This document shows positions 36,074 to 45,013 of a stretch of 64,000 nucleotides of DNA, one piece after another. How positions within the stretch are numbered: the first letter of the stretch is position 1; each line of letters starts with the position of its first letter. Below the pieces are notes generated by a model that did not search any database, had not been told where the DNA came from, and was given only the letters and a program-made list of their open reading frames with translations. The DNA lies in contig NZ_WQDY01000009.1 of NCBI RefSeq assembly GCF_013033355.1, forward strand, positions 124,001 to 188,000, given 5' to 3'. Both the position numbers and the translations under genes were made by a program. This stretch comes from Ruegeria lacuscaerulensis. GTDB lineage: Bacteria > Pseudomonadota > Alphaproteobacteria > Rhodobacterales > Rhodobacteraceae.

Positions 36074-37285
36074 ATGAAACTCAAGACGATCCTAATGGCA
36101 GGCGCCATGGCCATCGCGGCAAGCGGTGCATCTGCGGCCTGTTCTTACGAAAATGAAGTTCCGCTGAAATCGCTTTCGGCAGGGTTTGAGGCCTGGAAAG
36201 CCGTCACCGATGCGATGGCCGAATGCGGCAATTTCAGCGCATCGCTGGATCAGGAATTCCGCGAGAAGCAGCCCGAAGCCTTTGCGGCCGACCCGTCACT
36301 GTATCAGATTGGCGGCGTTGCGAATGAAACCATGATCCCGCTGCTAAACGCGGGCACGATCCGTCCGCTGGATGATCTGGTTGCGAAATACGGTCAGGAC
36401 CTGCTGCCCAACCAGTTGATCAAGGTAGATGGCAAGGTGATGGCGATTGCTATGATGGTGAACGCGCAGCACCTGATGTACCGCAATGACGTTCTGGCCG
36501 ATCTGGGCATCGAAGAGCCCGCCACCTATGACGATGTTCTGGCGGCGGCGGCCAAGATCAAAGAGGCCGGCGTGATGGAATACCCCATCGGCGGTACATT
36601 CAAGACAGGTTGGAACCTGGCCCAGGAATTCGTCAACATGTATATGGGCGAAGGCGGCACGTTCATCGGCGAAGGCAACATGCCCTCGATCAACAATGAA
36701 AAGGGTGTCAAAGCGCTTGAGACGATGAAGGCCATGACCGAGTTCATGGATCCGGAATATCTCGTGTCCGACTCCACCTATGTTCAGCAGCAGTTCCAGC
36801 AGGGCAAGATCGCCATGGCGAACCTGTGGGCCAGCCGCGCAGCTGCCATGAATGACGAGGCCGAAAGCCAAGTGGTTGGCAAAGTCACCATGGCCTCGGC
36901 CCCGATGGGGTCCGAGCGTCCCTCTACCACGATCTGGTGGGACGGCATCGTTCTCGCCTCGAACATGAGCGATGAAGAGGCCGACGCTGCTTTCCGTCTG
37001 GTCATGGAAGGCATCGACGGTGACATGGTCAGCGCCAACAATGACACCGCCGTCTGGCTGAACGCCGCCTATAAGCCCGGCGATCTGGCCGCTGGCGCTG
37101 CGGCTTCGGCGGAAAACGGTGCTGGGGCCTACCCGGCCAGCGCCGCAATGGGTGTTCTTCACAGCGCATTGGGCAATGGTCTGGCCGATTACCTGACCGG
37201 TGCCAAGGACGCACAGACCGCGCTGGCCGATATCGAGGCGGATTACATCACCGCAGCGAAAGAGGCTGGTCTGATCAGCAACTGA
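36074..37285 (+). CDS. Extracellular solute-binding protein, CUT1 family
   Basis: A 403-residue periplasmic protein with a signal peptide (AGAMAIAASGASAA). The mature part is a family 1 binding protein with DDLVAKYGQDLLPNQLI, the linker GIVLASNMSDEEAD and TEFMDPEYL. It starts with Cys-containing CSYENEVPLKSL, just after the predicted cleavage, so a disulfide with CGNFSASLD is plausible. The ligand is unknown. It is followed by a stem-loop, as in the first ABC operon, which should raise its level above the permeases. Confidence 0.9.
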   Translation: MKLKTILMAGAMAIAASGASAACSYENEVPLKSLSAGFEAWKAVTDAMAECGNFSASLDQEFREKQPEAFAADPSLYQIGGVANETMIPLLNAGTIRPLDDLVAKYGQDLLPNQLIKVDGKVMAIAMMVNAQHLMYRNDVLADLGIEEPATYDDVLAAAAKIKEAGVMEYPIGGTFKTGWNLAQEFVNMYMGEGGTFIGEGNMPSINNEKGVKALETMKAMTEFMDPEYLVSDSTYVQQQFQQGKIAMANLWASRAAAMNDEAESQVVGKVTMASAPMGSERPSTTIWWDGIVLASNMSDEEADAAFRLVMEGIDGDMVSANNDTAVWLNAAYKPGDLAAGAAASAENGAGAYPASAAMGVLHSALGNGLADYLTGAKDAQTALADIEADYITAAKEAGLISN

Positions 37286-37294
37286 TCCTCTCTG

Positions 37295-37320
37295 GGGAGG
37301 GCCCCGTGCCCTCCCTCTTT
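37295..37320 (+). terminator. Intra-operon stem-loop after the binding-protein gene
   Basis: GGGAGGGC and GCCCTCCC form an 8-bp stem with a CCCGT loop followed by TCTTTTT. It looks like a true terminator, but the permease genes follow in the same direction after 33 bases, so partial read-through is expected. Confidence 0.75.
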
Positions 37321-37352
37321 TCCCACTTGAGAACCATGAGAAAGGCAGAGCC

Positions 37353-38375
37353 ATGAATTTCCGGACATTTGCCGCCTTTGTTGGCCCCTCTGTCTTTATG
37401 ATGCTTCTCTTTATCGCGTTCCCGTTGGTCAGCGTGTTCAAACAGAGCTTTTACATCACCCAACCCGTCTATGAGACGGTCGAGGTCGAAACCTGCACCC
37501 CCGGCTTCCTGACCCAAACCTGCGTGATCGAGCAGAAATCGCAGCCCAAGCTGGATGAACACGGCGAGGTGATCACCCAGACCGAATATGTCGGCCTGCA
37601 AAGCTATCGCAATGTGCTGGAGCCTGAACGCGCGTGGCGCGCGATCACCGAGGGCAACTGGTCGGTCCTGTCCACCATCAACTTCTGGAAGGCGCTGCGG
37701 TTCACTCTGACGTTCACGCTGATCACGCTGCCTCTGGTCATCGGGTTCGGGCTGGGCATCGCGGTTTTGATCAACAACGCCGCGCGGTCGATCCGTGGGC
37801 CGGTGATCTTTATCTCGCTGCTGCCCTTCATCATCACGCCGGTGATCGGTGCGCTGTCGATCAACTGGCTGTTCCGTGGGGACGGCATCCTGACGGCGCT
37901 GCTGGAGTGGTGGCTGAACCGCGACATAGCTCTGTTTGCGCAGGCGTGGACGATTGAAATTCTGATGATGTTCTACCGCGTCTGGCACGTGGCCCCGTTT
38001 GCGGCCGTGGTGTTCTATGCCGGGCTTCAGACCGTCAATCAGGACAGTCTGGAAAGCGCCGTGATCGACGGAGCGACCCGCTGGCAGCGCATGAAGTACA
38101 TCGTCATTCCGCATCTGATGCCGCTGATCATCTTCGTGTCGATGATCCACCTGATGGACGCCTACCGGGTGTTCGAAGAGATCGTCGGTTTCTCCAGCCA
38201 GGCTTACGTCATCTCACTGCAATGGCTGACCTTCGACTTCCTCGTGCCGGATCAGGCGGGCAACCGGTCGATCAGCCGGGCCTCGGCCAGCGCGATGCTG
38301 ACCATGATCGGGATCGTCCTTCTGCTGATCCTGCCGCTGCGCCGCACTTGGCGCGACCATAAAGGAGGCCACTGA
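37353..38375 (+). CDS. ABC transporter permease 1 (UgpA/MalF-like)
   Basis: A 340-residue inner-membrane protein. The first helix (VGPSVFMMLLFIAFPLVSVF) is followed by an unusually long periplasmic loop of about 80 residues, including CTPGFLTQTC with two cysteines. Five further helices and the EAA loop (SAVIDGATRWQRMKYIVIPHL) follow. The loop insertion is larger than in typical UgpA and may shape substrate entry. It is 1 base from the second permease gene. Confidence 0.9.
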   Translation: MNFRTFAAFVGPSVFMMLLFIAFPLVSVFKQSFYITQPVYETVEVETCTPGFLTQTCVIEQKSQPKLDEHGEVITQTEYVGLQSYRNVLEPERAWRAITEGNWSVLSTINFWKALRFTLTFTLITLPLVIGFGLGIAVLINNAARSIRGPVIFISLLPFIITPVIGALSINWLFRGDGILTALLEWWLNRDIALFAQAWTIEILMMFYRVWHVAPFAAVVFYAGLQTVNQDSLESAVIDGATRWQRMKYIVIPHLMPLIIFVSMIHLMDAYRVFEEIVGFSSQAYVISLQWLTFDFLVPDQAGNRSISRASASAMLTMIGIVLLLILPLRRTWRDHKGGH

Positions 38376-38376
38376 T

Positions 38377-39531
38377 ATGTCCTCGCGCGCGCTTCGCCAA
38401 CCTCTCAGCCTGCGGCTGACCTCGAACATCTTCCTCGCGTTCTGGTGTCTTGTCGCCGCCTTCCCGATCGTCTGGATCGCGATCATGAGCGTCAAATCCC
38501 CCGTTGACGCCTATGACAGCAACGCGCTGAACGTGATCTTTGGCCCGGCGACGCTGGCCACAGGGAACGGGCTTTCGGTTCTGGATATCATCGTTGGCAT
38601 CGCGGTGATCTGGGGCGCGGCCATGGTCGTGACCAAAGTGCTTCCCGCGAAGATCAAGGAATACACGTCACCGGGCCAGGAATGGTTCGGTTGGGTGGTC
38701 GGAGTGCTTGTCGCCCTGATCGCCTTCCTGCTGGTGTTCTTTGTGGTCTTGCCTGCGGTTCTGAATGTGCTGAACCCGCTGTTCGGTCCCCTGGGTCGCG
38801 ACGTACTGGGCATGACTACTGAACACTATAAAACCGTCTGGGTCGATCGGGGCTTTTCCAACAACTTCAAGAACTCGCTGATCGTGACCGCCGGGGTTGT
38901 GACCGTATCGCTGACCGTAGGCACACTGGCCGGTTATGGTCTGGCGCGGTCGGGCTCGACACTGGCCTTCTGGATCCTGCTGATCGCGCTGATCTTCCGC
39001 GCGCTGCCCCATTCGGTTCTGGTTGCGGGCTATCTGCCGGTCTTCATCAACTCGGCCGAATGGCTGGCGCCTATTCTGGGTGAAAATGCACCGACGCTCT
39101 ATGGCAAGCCTTTCGCCGTGATCGCGGTGCTGGTGGCGATCAACCAGCCGTTCACGATCTGGATGCTGCGCTCGTTCTTCCAGAATATTCCGGCCGAACT
39201 GGACGAGGCTGCACGGGTTGATGGCTGCAACCACTTTCAGGCTTTCCGCCGCGTGATCATGCCGGTGATGTGGCCGGGGGTGATCACGACCGGGCTGTTC
39301 AGCTTCCTGCTGGCATATAACGACTTTCTTGTGACCTCGCTGCTGCTTGATGCACAGAACCAGACGATGGTCCCCGCCATTGCGGGCATGTTCAACCGCG
39401 AGACAACGACGACCGATCAGGTGGTCGCTGTGGCCGCTGCGGTGTCGATCATCGCCCCGCTGTTCTTCCTTGTGATGATCTTCCAACGCCAAATCGTTAG
39501 TGGCCTGACCGCTGGCGCAGTAAAAGGATAA
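38377..39531 (+). CDS. ABC transporter permease 2 (UgpE/MalG-like)
   Basis: A 384-residue permease, longer than the usual 270-300. It has extra hydrophobic segments near residues 55-85 and 105-130 that are not in MalG, then the normal core with the EAA loop (DEAARVDGCNHFQAFRRVIM) and the terminal IVSGLTAGAVKG. The inserted pair of helices is notable. The stop is 4 bases from the small SnoaL gene, so transporter and enzymes are one operon. Confidence 0.9.
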   Translation: MSSRALRQPLSLRLTSNIFLAFWCLVAAFPIVWIAIMSVKSPVDAYDSNALNVIFGPATLATGNGLSVLDIIVGIAVIWGAAMVVTKVLPAKIKEYTSPGQEWFGWVVGVLVALIAFLLVFFVVLPAVLNVLNPLFGPLGRDVLGMTTEHYKTVWVDRGFSNNFKNSLIVTAGVVTVSLTVGTLAGYGLARSGSTLAFWILLIALIFRALPHSVLVAGYLPVFINSAEWLAPILGENAPTLYGKPFAVIAVLVAINQPFTIWMLRSFFQNIPAELDEAARVDGCNHFQAFRRVIMPVMWPGVITTGLFSFLLAYNDFLVTSLLLDAQNQTMVPAIAGMFNRETTTTDQVVAVAAAVSIIAPLFFLVMIFQRQIVSGLTAGAVKG

Positions 39532-39535
39532 AGAA

Positions 39536-40066
39536 ATGAAGGGTTCCCGCCCGGAACAAGCCGTTCTGACCCGTGATACGGACATGTCCAAAACGGATGA
39601 AACGCGCCGTGTGATCGAGACGATGGTCGATGGTCTAAATGACCACCGCATTGATGATATCGGCGAGTTCTTCTCGCAAGGATTCCGCTGGTTGGGCAAT
39701 CAGGGCTGCGGTACCAAGACCGGCTTGAAAGAGTTTCAGGACAACTGGCAGCGCCCCTTCCAGGCCGCGTTTTCCGACAAGACCTGCATCGATGAGGCTC
39801 GTCTTTACATGGGCGAATGGGCCGCCGCCTTTGGCCGGCAAGAGGCCACGCATTCCGGCGAGTTTCTGGGCATCGCCCCCACCGGCAAGCGGGTTGAAAT
39901 CCGGTACATGGATTTCTGGAAAGTGGTCGATGGCAAGATCGTCGACAACTGGGTGAATGTGGATTTCGCCCATGTGGCCGCACAGCTGGGGGTCGATCTG
40001 TTCAATGGCGAGGGCTGGGAAGCCTATGACCGGGGTGAGAAAACCGCCCCCCGCCCCGACAAGTAA
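39536..40066 (+). CDS. SnoaL/NTF2-like 'ester cyclase' family protein, single domain
   Basis: A 176-residue single-domain member of the same family as its three larger neighbours. The shared C-terminal motif is [19 protein letters not shown], then [13 protein letters not shown] and QLGVDLF. An AAAGGA sequence overlapping the permease stop precedes the start; a second ATG at 39584 lacks one. The conserved Asp/His-lined cavity of this fold suits isomerase, cyclase or hydratase chemistry; the reaction is unknown. Confidence 0.8.
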   Translation: MKGSRPEQAVLTRDTDMSKTDETRRVIETMVDGLNDHRIDDIGEFFSQGFRWLGNQGCGTKTGLKEFQDNWQRPFQAAFSDKTCIDEARLYMGEWAAAFGRQEATHSGEFLGIAPTGKRVEIRYMDFWKVVDGKIVDNWVNVDFAHVAAQLGVDLFNGEGWEAYDRGEKTAPRPDK

Positions 40067-40077
40067 GGATCAGGACT

Positions 40078-41409
40078 ATGGCAATCGAGTATCTCAAACG
40101 CGGCAAATCCGACGCTGACCGGGCCGAGGATGACGCCAAGACCCGCGCCGTGGTCGAGGCCACGCTGAAAGACATCGAAACCCGTGGCGACGCCGCCGTG
40201 CGCGAGCTGAGCGAGAAGTTCGACAATTACTCGCCCGCCTCGTTTCGCCTGTCGCCAGATCAGATCGACGAGCTGATCGGCCAACTGACCGAGCGTGAGC
40301 TGGACGATATCAAATTCGCGCAGGAACAGGTGCGCAACTTTGCGCAGGCGCAGCGGGACTCGATGCTGGATATCGAGGTTGAAACCCTGCCCGGCGTCAT
40401 TCTCGGCCACAAGAACATCCCGGTGCAATCGGTTGGCTGCTATGTGCCCGGCGGCAAGTTCCCAATGGTGGCTTCGGCTCATATGTCGGTGGCGACAGCC
40501 AGCGTGGCGGGTGTGCCAAGGATCATCGCCTGCACACCTCCGTTTCAGGGTAAACCGAACCCGGCAGTGATCGCCGCCATGCATCTGGGCGGCGCGCACG
40601 AGATTTACGTCATGGGCGGCATTCAGGCCATCGGCGCGATGGCGCTGGGGACCGAAACCATCGACCCGGTTCACATGTTGGTCGGTCCCGGCAACGCCTT
40701 TGTGGCCGAAGCCAAGCGCCAGTTGTTTGGCCGCGTGGGGATTGACCTCTTCGCAGGTCCTACCGAGACCATGGTGATCGCAGATGAGACTGCAGCGGAT
40801 GCAGAGCTTTGCGCCACCGACCTGCTGGGTCAGGCCGAACATGGCTATAACAGCCCCTGTGTGTTGCTGACCAATTCGCGCAAGTTGGCCGAAGATACTC
40901 TGGCCGAGGTCTACCGCCTGCTGGGTATACTGCCAACCGCCGACACCGCGAAAGTGTCCTGGGAAGAATATGGCGAGGTGATCGTTTGTGACACCTATGA
41001 TGAGATGCTGCAGGTCGCCGATGACATCGCCTCTGAGCATGTGCAGGTGATGACCGACCGCGATGACTGGTTCCTTGAGAACATGACCTGCTACGGCGCG
41101 CTGTTCCTTGGGCCGCGCACCAATGTGTCGAATGGGGACAAGGTAATTGGCACTAACCACACACTGCCCACCAAAAAGGCCGGGCGCTATACCGGCGGGC
41201 TTTGGGTGGGTAAGTACCTGAAAACGCACAGCTACCAGAAGGTTCTTACTGATGAGGCGGCGACGCTGATCGGCGAATATGGCTCGCGCCTGTGTATGCT
41301 GGAAGGCTTCGTGGGCCATGCCGAGCAATGCAATGTCCGCGTCCGCCGCTATGGCGGGATTAACGTCCCTTATGGCGAGGCGGCCCCGTATCGGGACGCC
41401 GCCGAATGA
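40078..41409 (+). CDS. Histidinol-dehydrogenase family dehydrogenase (HpsN-like)
   Basis: A 443-residue zinc/NAD alcohol dehydrogenase catalysing oxidation of a primary alcohol to a carboxylate. All HisD-type active-site residues are seen: Gln252 and His255 (GQAEHGYNS), Glu320-His321 (SEHV), Asp354 (GDKVIGTNH) and His414 (GFVGHAEQC). It is in a catabolic, not histidine, context. The paralogue HpsN oxidises 2,3-dihydroxypropane-1-sulfonate to sulfolactate, so this may act on a sulfonate or polyol; sequence alone does not decide. It is overlapped by the next gene by 4 bp. Confidence 0.87.
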   Translation: MAIEYLKRGKSDADRAEDDAKTRAVVEATLKDIETRGDAAVRELSEKFDNYSPASFRLSPDQIDELIGQLTERELDDIKFAQEQVRNFAQAQRDSMLDIEVETLPGVILGHKNIPVQSVGCYVPGGKFPMVASAHMSVATASVAGVPRIIACTPPFQGKPNPAVIAAMHLGGAHEIYVMGGIQAIGAMALGTETIDPVHMLVGPGNAFVAEAKRQLFGRVGIDLFAGPTETMVIADETAADAELCATDLLGQAEHGYNSPCVLLTNSRKLAEDTLAEVYRLLGILPTADTAKVSWEEYGEVIVCDTYDEMLQVADDIASEHVQVMTDRDDWFLENMTCYGALFLGPRTNVSNGDKVIGTNHTLPTKKAGRYTGGLWVGKYLKTHSYQKVLTDEAATLIGEYGSRLCMLEGFVGHAEQCNVRVRRYGGINVPYGEAAPYRDAAE

Positions 41410-42458
41410 GCGACCCCCATACACAGCACAAGGCCCTGATCGCGCAGGTCAGGGCGGCTATGTATGACTTTACCGAAACGGGTGTGCGGCAGGCGCTGGC
41501 CAAGGTCAGCGCTCCGGATGCCCTGTTTCGGTTGTGCCATCCGTTTGGCGACAGCACCGGCAGCGATGCCTTCTACGACACTGCCTTTAAGGGTCTGCTG
41601 GACGCATGGCCTGACTTGGAGCGGCGCGACTACATCGTCATGGCCGGGCCGGATGAACACGGTGCGGATTGGGTCGGTTGCGGCGGCTATTATACCGGTA
41701 CCTTCACCGGGCCGTGGTTGGATATCCCGCCGACCGGCCATCAGGTGACAATGCGGTTCCATGAATTCTATCGCTTCCGTGACGGCAAGATCGTCGAGAT
41801 GCAGGCGCTGTGGGACATCCCCGAAGTGATGATGCAGGCCAACGCCTGGCCCATGGCCCCCAGTCTTGGGCATGAATGGCAGGTGCCGGGCCCCGCGACG
41901 CAGGATGGTCTGGTGCCGGGGCCATATGATGCCGATAAAGGTCAGCAGACATGCCAGCACATCATCGACATGCTGGATCACCTCAAGAAACACCCATCAG
42001 AAGGTGGGCCGGAGGTGATGGAGATGGAAAAGTTCTGGCATCCCCGCATGAACTGGTACGGCCCCGCCGGGATCGGAACCGGGCGCGGCTATGCTGGGTT
42101 TCGCAACTGGCACCAGATTCCGTTCCTGAACGGGATGCCGGATCGCGGGAAGTATGTGGATGACATCACCTATCACTTCTTTGGCGATGGCGAATACGCC
42201 GCCGTCACCGGCTGGCCGAACATGATCCAGACGGTGACCCATGACGGTTGGATGGGGATTGCGCCCTCGGGCCAGCGGATCACCATGCGCAGCCTTGATT
42301 TCTGGCGGCTCGAGAATGGCCTGATCCGCGAAAACTGGGTTCTGGTAGATCTTCTAGACGCATACCGCCAACTGGGAGTTGACGTGTTCGCCCGTCTGCG
42401 GGAATTCAACAAGGCCCGAAATATGGGCCGTATTGAAATACCGGATGGAATGAGCTGA
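41406..42458 (+). CDS. SnoaL/NTF2-like 'ester cyclase' family protein, two-domain
   Basis: A 350-residue protein of two NTF2-fold halves. The N-terminal half carries [20 protein letters not shown] and [14 protein letters not shown]. The C-terminal half carries [31 protein letters not shown] and QLGVDVF. The two halves share pattern, showing an internal duplication, and the protein aligns along its length with the one at 33786. It is coupled on both sides by overlaps of 1-4 bp. Role unknown; most likely in the same pathway as the dehydrogenases. Confidence 0.8.
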   Translation: MSDPHTQHKALIAQVRAAMYDFTETGVRQALAKVSAPDALFRLCHPFGDSTGSDAFYDTAFKGLLDAWPDLERRDYIVMAGPDEHGADWVGCGGYYTGTFTGPWLDIPPTGHQVTMRFHEFYRFRDGKIVEMQALWDIPEVMMQANAWPMAPSLGHEWQVPGPATQDGLVPGPYDADKGQQTCQHIIDMLDHLKKHPSEGGPEVMEMEKFWHPRMNWYGPAGIGTGRGYAGFRNWHQIPFLNGMPDRGKYVDDITYHFFGDGEYAAVTGWPNMIQTVTHDGWMGIAPSGQRITMRSLDFWRLENGLIRENWVLVDLLDAYRQLGVDVFARLREFNKARNMGRIEIPDGMS

Positions 42459-43222
42459 TGACTGACCTGCCCCGCACCCCTTCGTTTTCGCTAAGCGGTA
42501 AAACCGCGCTGGTTACCGGCGCCTCGTCGGGTATCGGTCAGGGCTGCGCCGTGGCGCTTGCCGAGGCCGGGGCGCATGTGGTCTGTGCTGCGCGCGGGGT
42601 GGATCGGCTGGCTGAGACCGTCGCCGCGCTGCAGGCGCAGGGCTGGTCGGCCGAGGCTGCGGTGGTGGATCAGGGCGACTTGCAGGCGCTGAAACAGCTG
42701 TTCGAAGGCCGCACTTTTGACGTGGTCGTCAATTCCGCCGGAACCGCCCGCCACAGCCCGGCTGTCGAGACCACGCCTGAAGATTTCGACGCAGTTACCA
42801 GCGTCAATCTGCGTTCGGCCTATTTCCTGTCGTCCTATGCGGCCAAGGCGCTGCTGGCGGCGGACAGGCCGGGGTCGATCATTCATATCTCAAGCCAGAT
42901 GGGCCATGTGGGCGGCGTGGACCGGGCGCTTTATTGCGCCACCAAACACGGGCTTGAGGGCATGGTCAAAGCGATGGCTATCGAATGGGGCAAACAGCGC
43001 ATCCGCATCAACACGGTCTGCCCAACCTTCATCCGCACGCCACTGACACAATCCACGTTTGATAACCCCGAACGCGCCGCGTGGATCATGGACAAGATCA
43101 AGCTGGATCGCGTGGGAGAGGTCGAAGATATCATGGGTGCCGTAACCTATCTGGCCTCGGACGCTTCGGCGCTGGTGACGGGCACCTCGATGTTGATTGA
43201 CGGGGGGTGGACGGCGGACTGA
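42458..43222 (+). CDS. Short-chain dehydrogenase/reductase (classical SDR)
   Basis: A 254-residue NAD(P)-dependent oxidoreductase. The cofactor site is TGASSGIGQGCA near residue 21, the NAG-like motif is NSAGTA, and the catalytic triad is seen in SSQMGHVGGVDRALYCATKH (Ser, Tyr-x-x-x-Lys). It ends with GTSMLIDGGWTAD, a common SDR end. Acidic/neutral residues after the glycine motif (VVCAARG) do not settle the cofactor. It is likely to oxidise or reduce a hydroxyl on the imported compound. Confidence 0.92.
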   Translation: MTDLPRTPSFSLSGKTALVTGASSGIGQGCAVALAEAGAHVVCAARGVDRLAETVAALQAQGWSAEAAVVDQGDLQALKQLFEGRTFDVVVNSAGTARHSPAVETTPEDFDAVTSVNLRSAYFLSSYAAKALLAADRPGSIIHISSQMGHVGGVDRALYCATKHGLEGMVKAMAIEWGKQRIRINTVCPTFIRTPLTQSTFDNPERAAWIMDKIKLDRVGEVEDIMGAVTYLASDASALVTGTSMLIDGGWTAD

Positions 43223-43977
43223 TGCGCTATGACGACAAGGATATCAGCATTCAACGCCGTCTACGGGATGCGATCCTTGATGCTATCGTCGAAGAAGGCA
43301 AAACGATGATCTATCGACCCTCTGCCGGGATGGCGAATGAAGAACCGCATCACTTTTGGGGGCGTTTTGGCCCGATCTTGGACGAATACGGATTGAAACA
43401 GATCGACAAAGACTCTGTTCGGGAAGATGCGCAGCAACGGATCGGTAAACTGAACGAACCCGATGCCGATACGGTGCATCAGCTATTTGTTCAGTTTCTG
43501 GGCGAGCGCCCCGGAAGCCAACTGCCGGACACCCGGGGTGACTTTCAAGTACCGGACAGTCTGCGTGGGGTCATGGATGCCTGTTGCGATTTGACCTTTG
43601 CGGTTCCTACGATCTCGCGCGGTTTTCGTTGGACCGAGCGGGTTGCCCCCGTCATGCGTGACGCAAAACGTTGGGACCATGAAGGTGTGTCCAAGCAGGA
43701 CGAAAGCCAGGCTATGGTTTCCGAATTTCGTGCGCAACGTGAACAGCGCGGTCGTGAGTTTGAAAAAACGGCACCGATCCATGCCATAGACGGTCTGCGG
43801 GACATAGCAAAAGCCGAAGGCCCAATGGCAGCATTGCAATCCCTGAATCAATACCACGATGGCAATGCATGGCTGAGCATTCACGACCCGACCGTACCGC
43901 GTGGTATGCCGACGATGGGGCTAGATGCTGGGATGATATTGCTGGCTGCATTGTTGAGAGAGAAACCGGATGGCTGA
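43222..43977 (+). CDS. Protein of unknown function in the catabolic operon
   Basis: A 251-residue protein I do not recognise. The start overlaps the SDR stop by 1 base (TGATG). There is no signal peptide or membrane segment. Visible features are an acidic amphipathic N-terminal helix, a CCDLTFAVPTISRGF segment, a charged region EFRAQREQRGREFEKTA, and a C-terminal MGLDAGMILLAALL. Codon use looks less GC-rich than its neighbours, which may point to separate origin. It overlaps the LacI gene by 8 bp. Confidence 0.75.
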   Translation: MRYDDKDISIQRRLRDAILDAIVEEGKTMIYRPSAGMANEEPHHFWGRFGPILDEYGLKQIDKDSVREDAQQRIGKLNEPDADTVHQLFVQFLGERPGSQLPDTRGDFQVPDSLRGVMDACCDLTFAVPTISRGFRWTERVAPVMRDAKRWDHEGVSKQDESQAMVSEFRAQREQRGREFEKTAPIHAIDGLRDIAKAEGPMAALQSLNQYHDGNAWLSIHDPTVPRGMPTMGLDAGMILLAALLREKPDG

Positions 43978-45013
43978 AAAGGTCACATCCCTGCAGGTTG
44001 CGCAACTGGCCGGTGTCAGCCAGTCAGCGGTCAGCCGGGTTTTCACGCCCGGTGCCTCGGTCAGCAAAAAGACCGAAGACAAAGTGCGCAAGGCAGCTGC
44101 TGAGCTGGGTTACAGGCCCAATGTTCTGGCCCGTGCCATGGTCTCGGGCAAAAGCCGCATCATCGGTTTGGTGGTGGGGTATCTTGAGAATTACTTCTAT
44201 CCCGAGGCGCTTGAGAAGCTCTCCAACGCGCTGCAGGAACAGGGCTATCACGTGCTGATCTTCATGGCCTCACGCTCGGCCGGGAATATTGACGACGTGA
44301 TGGATGAAATTCTGGATTATCAGGTCGATGGGGTCGTTCTGGCCTCGGTTCCAATGTCGTCGGATATCGCCACGCGCTGTCAGCAGGCCGGCGTTCCGGT
44401 GGTGCTGTTCAACCGCACGCAGGATCTTGACGGGATCACCACAGTGGCCTCGGACAACTATGCGGGCGGGCGCAAAGTGGCCGAGTTTCTGCTGGCCGGA
44501 GGGCATGAGCGCATTGCTTATGTTGCGGGCTGGCAGGGCGCCTCGACCCAGCGCGACCGCGAGGCGGGGTTCCGCGCGGCATTGGCTGAAGGCGGGCAGG
44601 ATGTGTTCGCCCATGATGTCGGAGATTTCCATACTGAGAACGCCCGCGCCGCCGCCCGTCGGATGTTTGATGTTGCCCCCGGCAAACGGCCCGACGCGGT
44701 GTTTGTGGCCAATGATCACATGGCTTTGGCGGTGATGGACGTGATCCGCTTTGAACTGGGCCTGCGCGTGCCCGAGGATGTCTCGGTCATTGGTTATGAC
44801 GACGTGCCGCCCGCCGGGTGGCCCGCCTATAACCTGACGACCATCCGCCAGCGCGCCAATCTGATGGTGGCTGAAACCGTCACCGCATTGCTTGACCATA
44901 TCGACACCCCGGCCACGGCCAAACCGCGGAAAGTGGCCATTGACGGGCCGCTGATCGTGCGGACCTCCGCGCGGTTGCCGAAGGGGTGGGAACCACAAAG
45001 GACTGAGACATGA
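43970..45013 (+). CDS. LacI-family transcriptional regulator
   Basis: A 347-residue regulator with an N-terminal HTH and hinge (SLQVAQLAGVSQSAVSRVFT near residue 5, RPNVLARAMVSGKS) and a periplasmic-binding-protein-like effector domain (VASDNYAGGRKVAEFL; VFVANDHMALAVMDVI). It is embedded in the cluster, overlapping both flanking genes. The two palindromes upstream of the ABC operon are its probable operators. The ligand is presumably the imported compound or a metabolite. Confidence 0.92.
   Translation: MAEKVTSLQVAQLAGVSQSAVSRVFTPGASVSKKTEDKVRKAAAELGYRPNVLARAMVSGKSRIIGLVVGYLENYFYPEALEKLSNALQEQGYHVLIFMASRSAGNIDDVMDEILDYQVDGVVLASVPMSSDIATRCQQAGVPVVLFNRTQDLDGITTVASDNYAGGRKVAEFLLAGGHERIAYVAGWQGASTQRDREAGFRAALAEGGQDVFAHDVGDFHTENARAAARRMFDVAPGKRPDAVFVANDHMALAVMDVIRFELGLRVPEDVSVIGYDDVPPAGWPAYNLTTIRQRANLMVAETVTALLDHIDTPATAKPRKVAIDGPLIVRTSARLPKGWEPQRTET

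Noticed and set aside
40078..41409. Naming the HisD-like gene hpsN
   Set aside because: Active-site residues are shared by HisD and HpsN alike and the context differs from known hps clusters, so no symbol was given.
40024..41424. Reverse-strand open frame of 466 codons opposite the HisD-like gene
   Set aside because: Shadow of the HisD-like coding frame, which has a complete active site.
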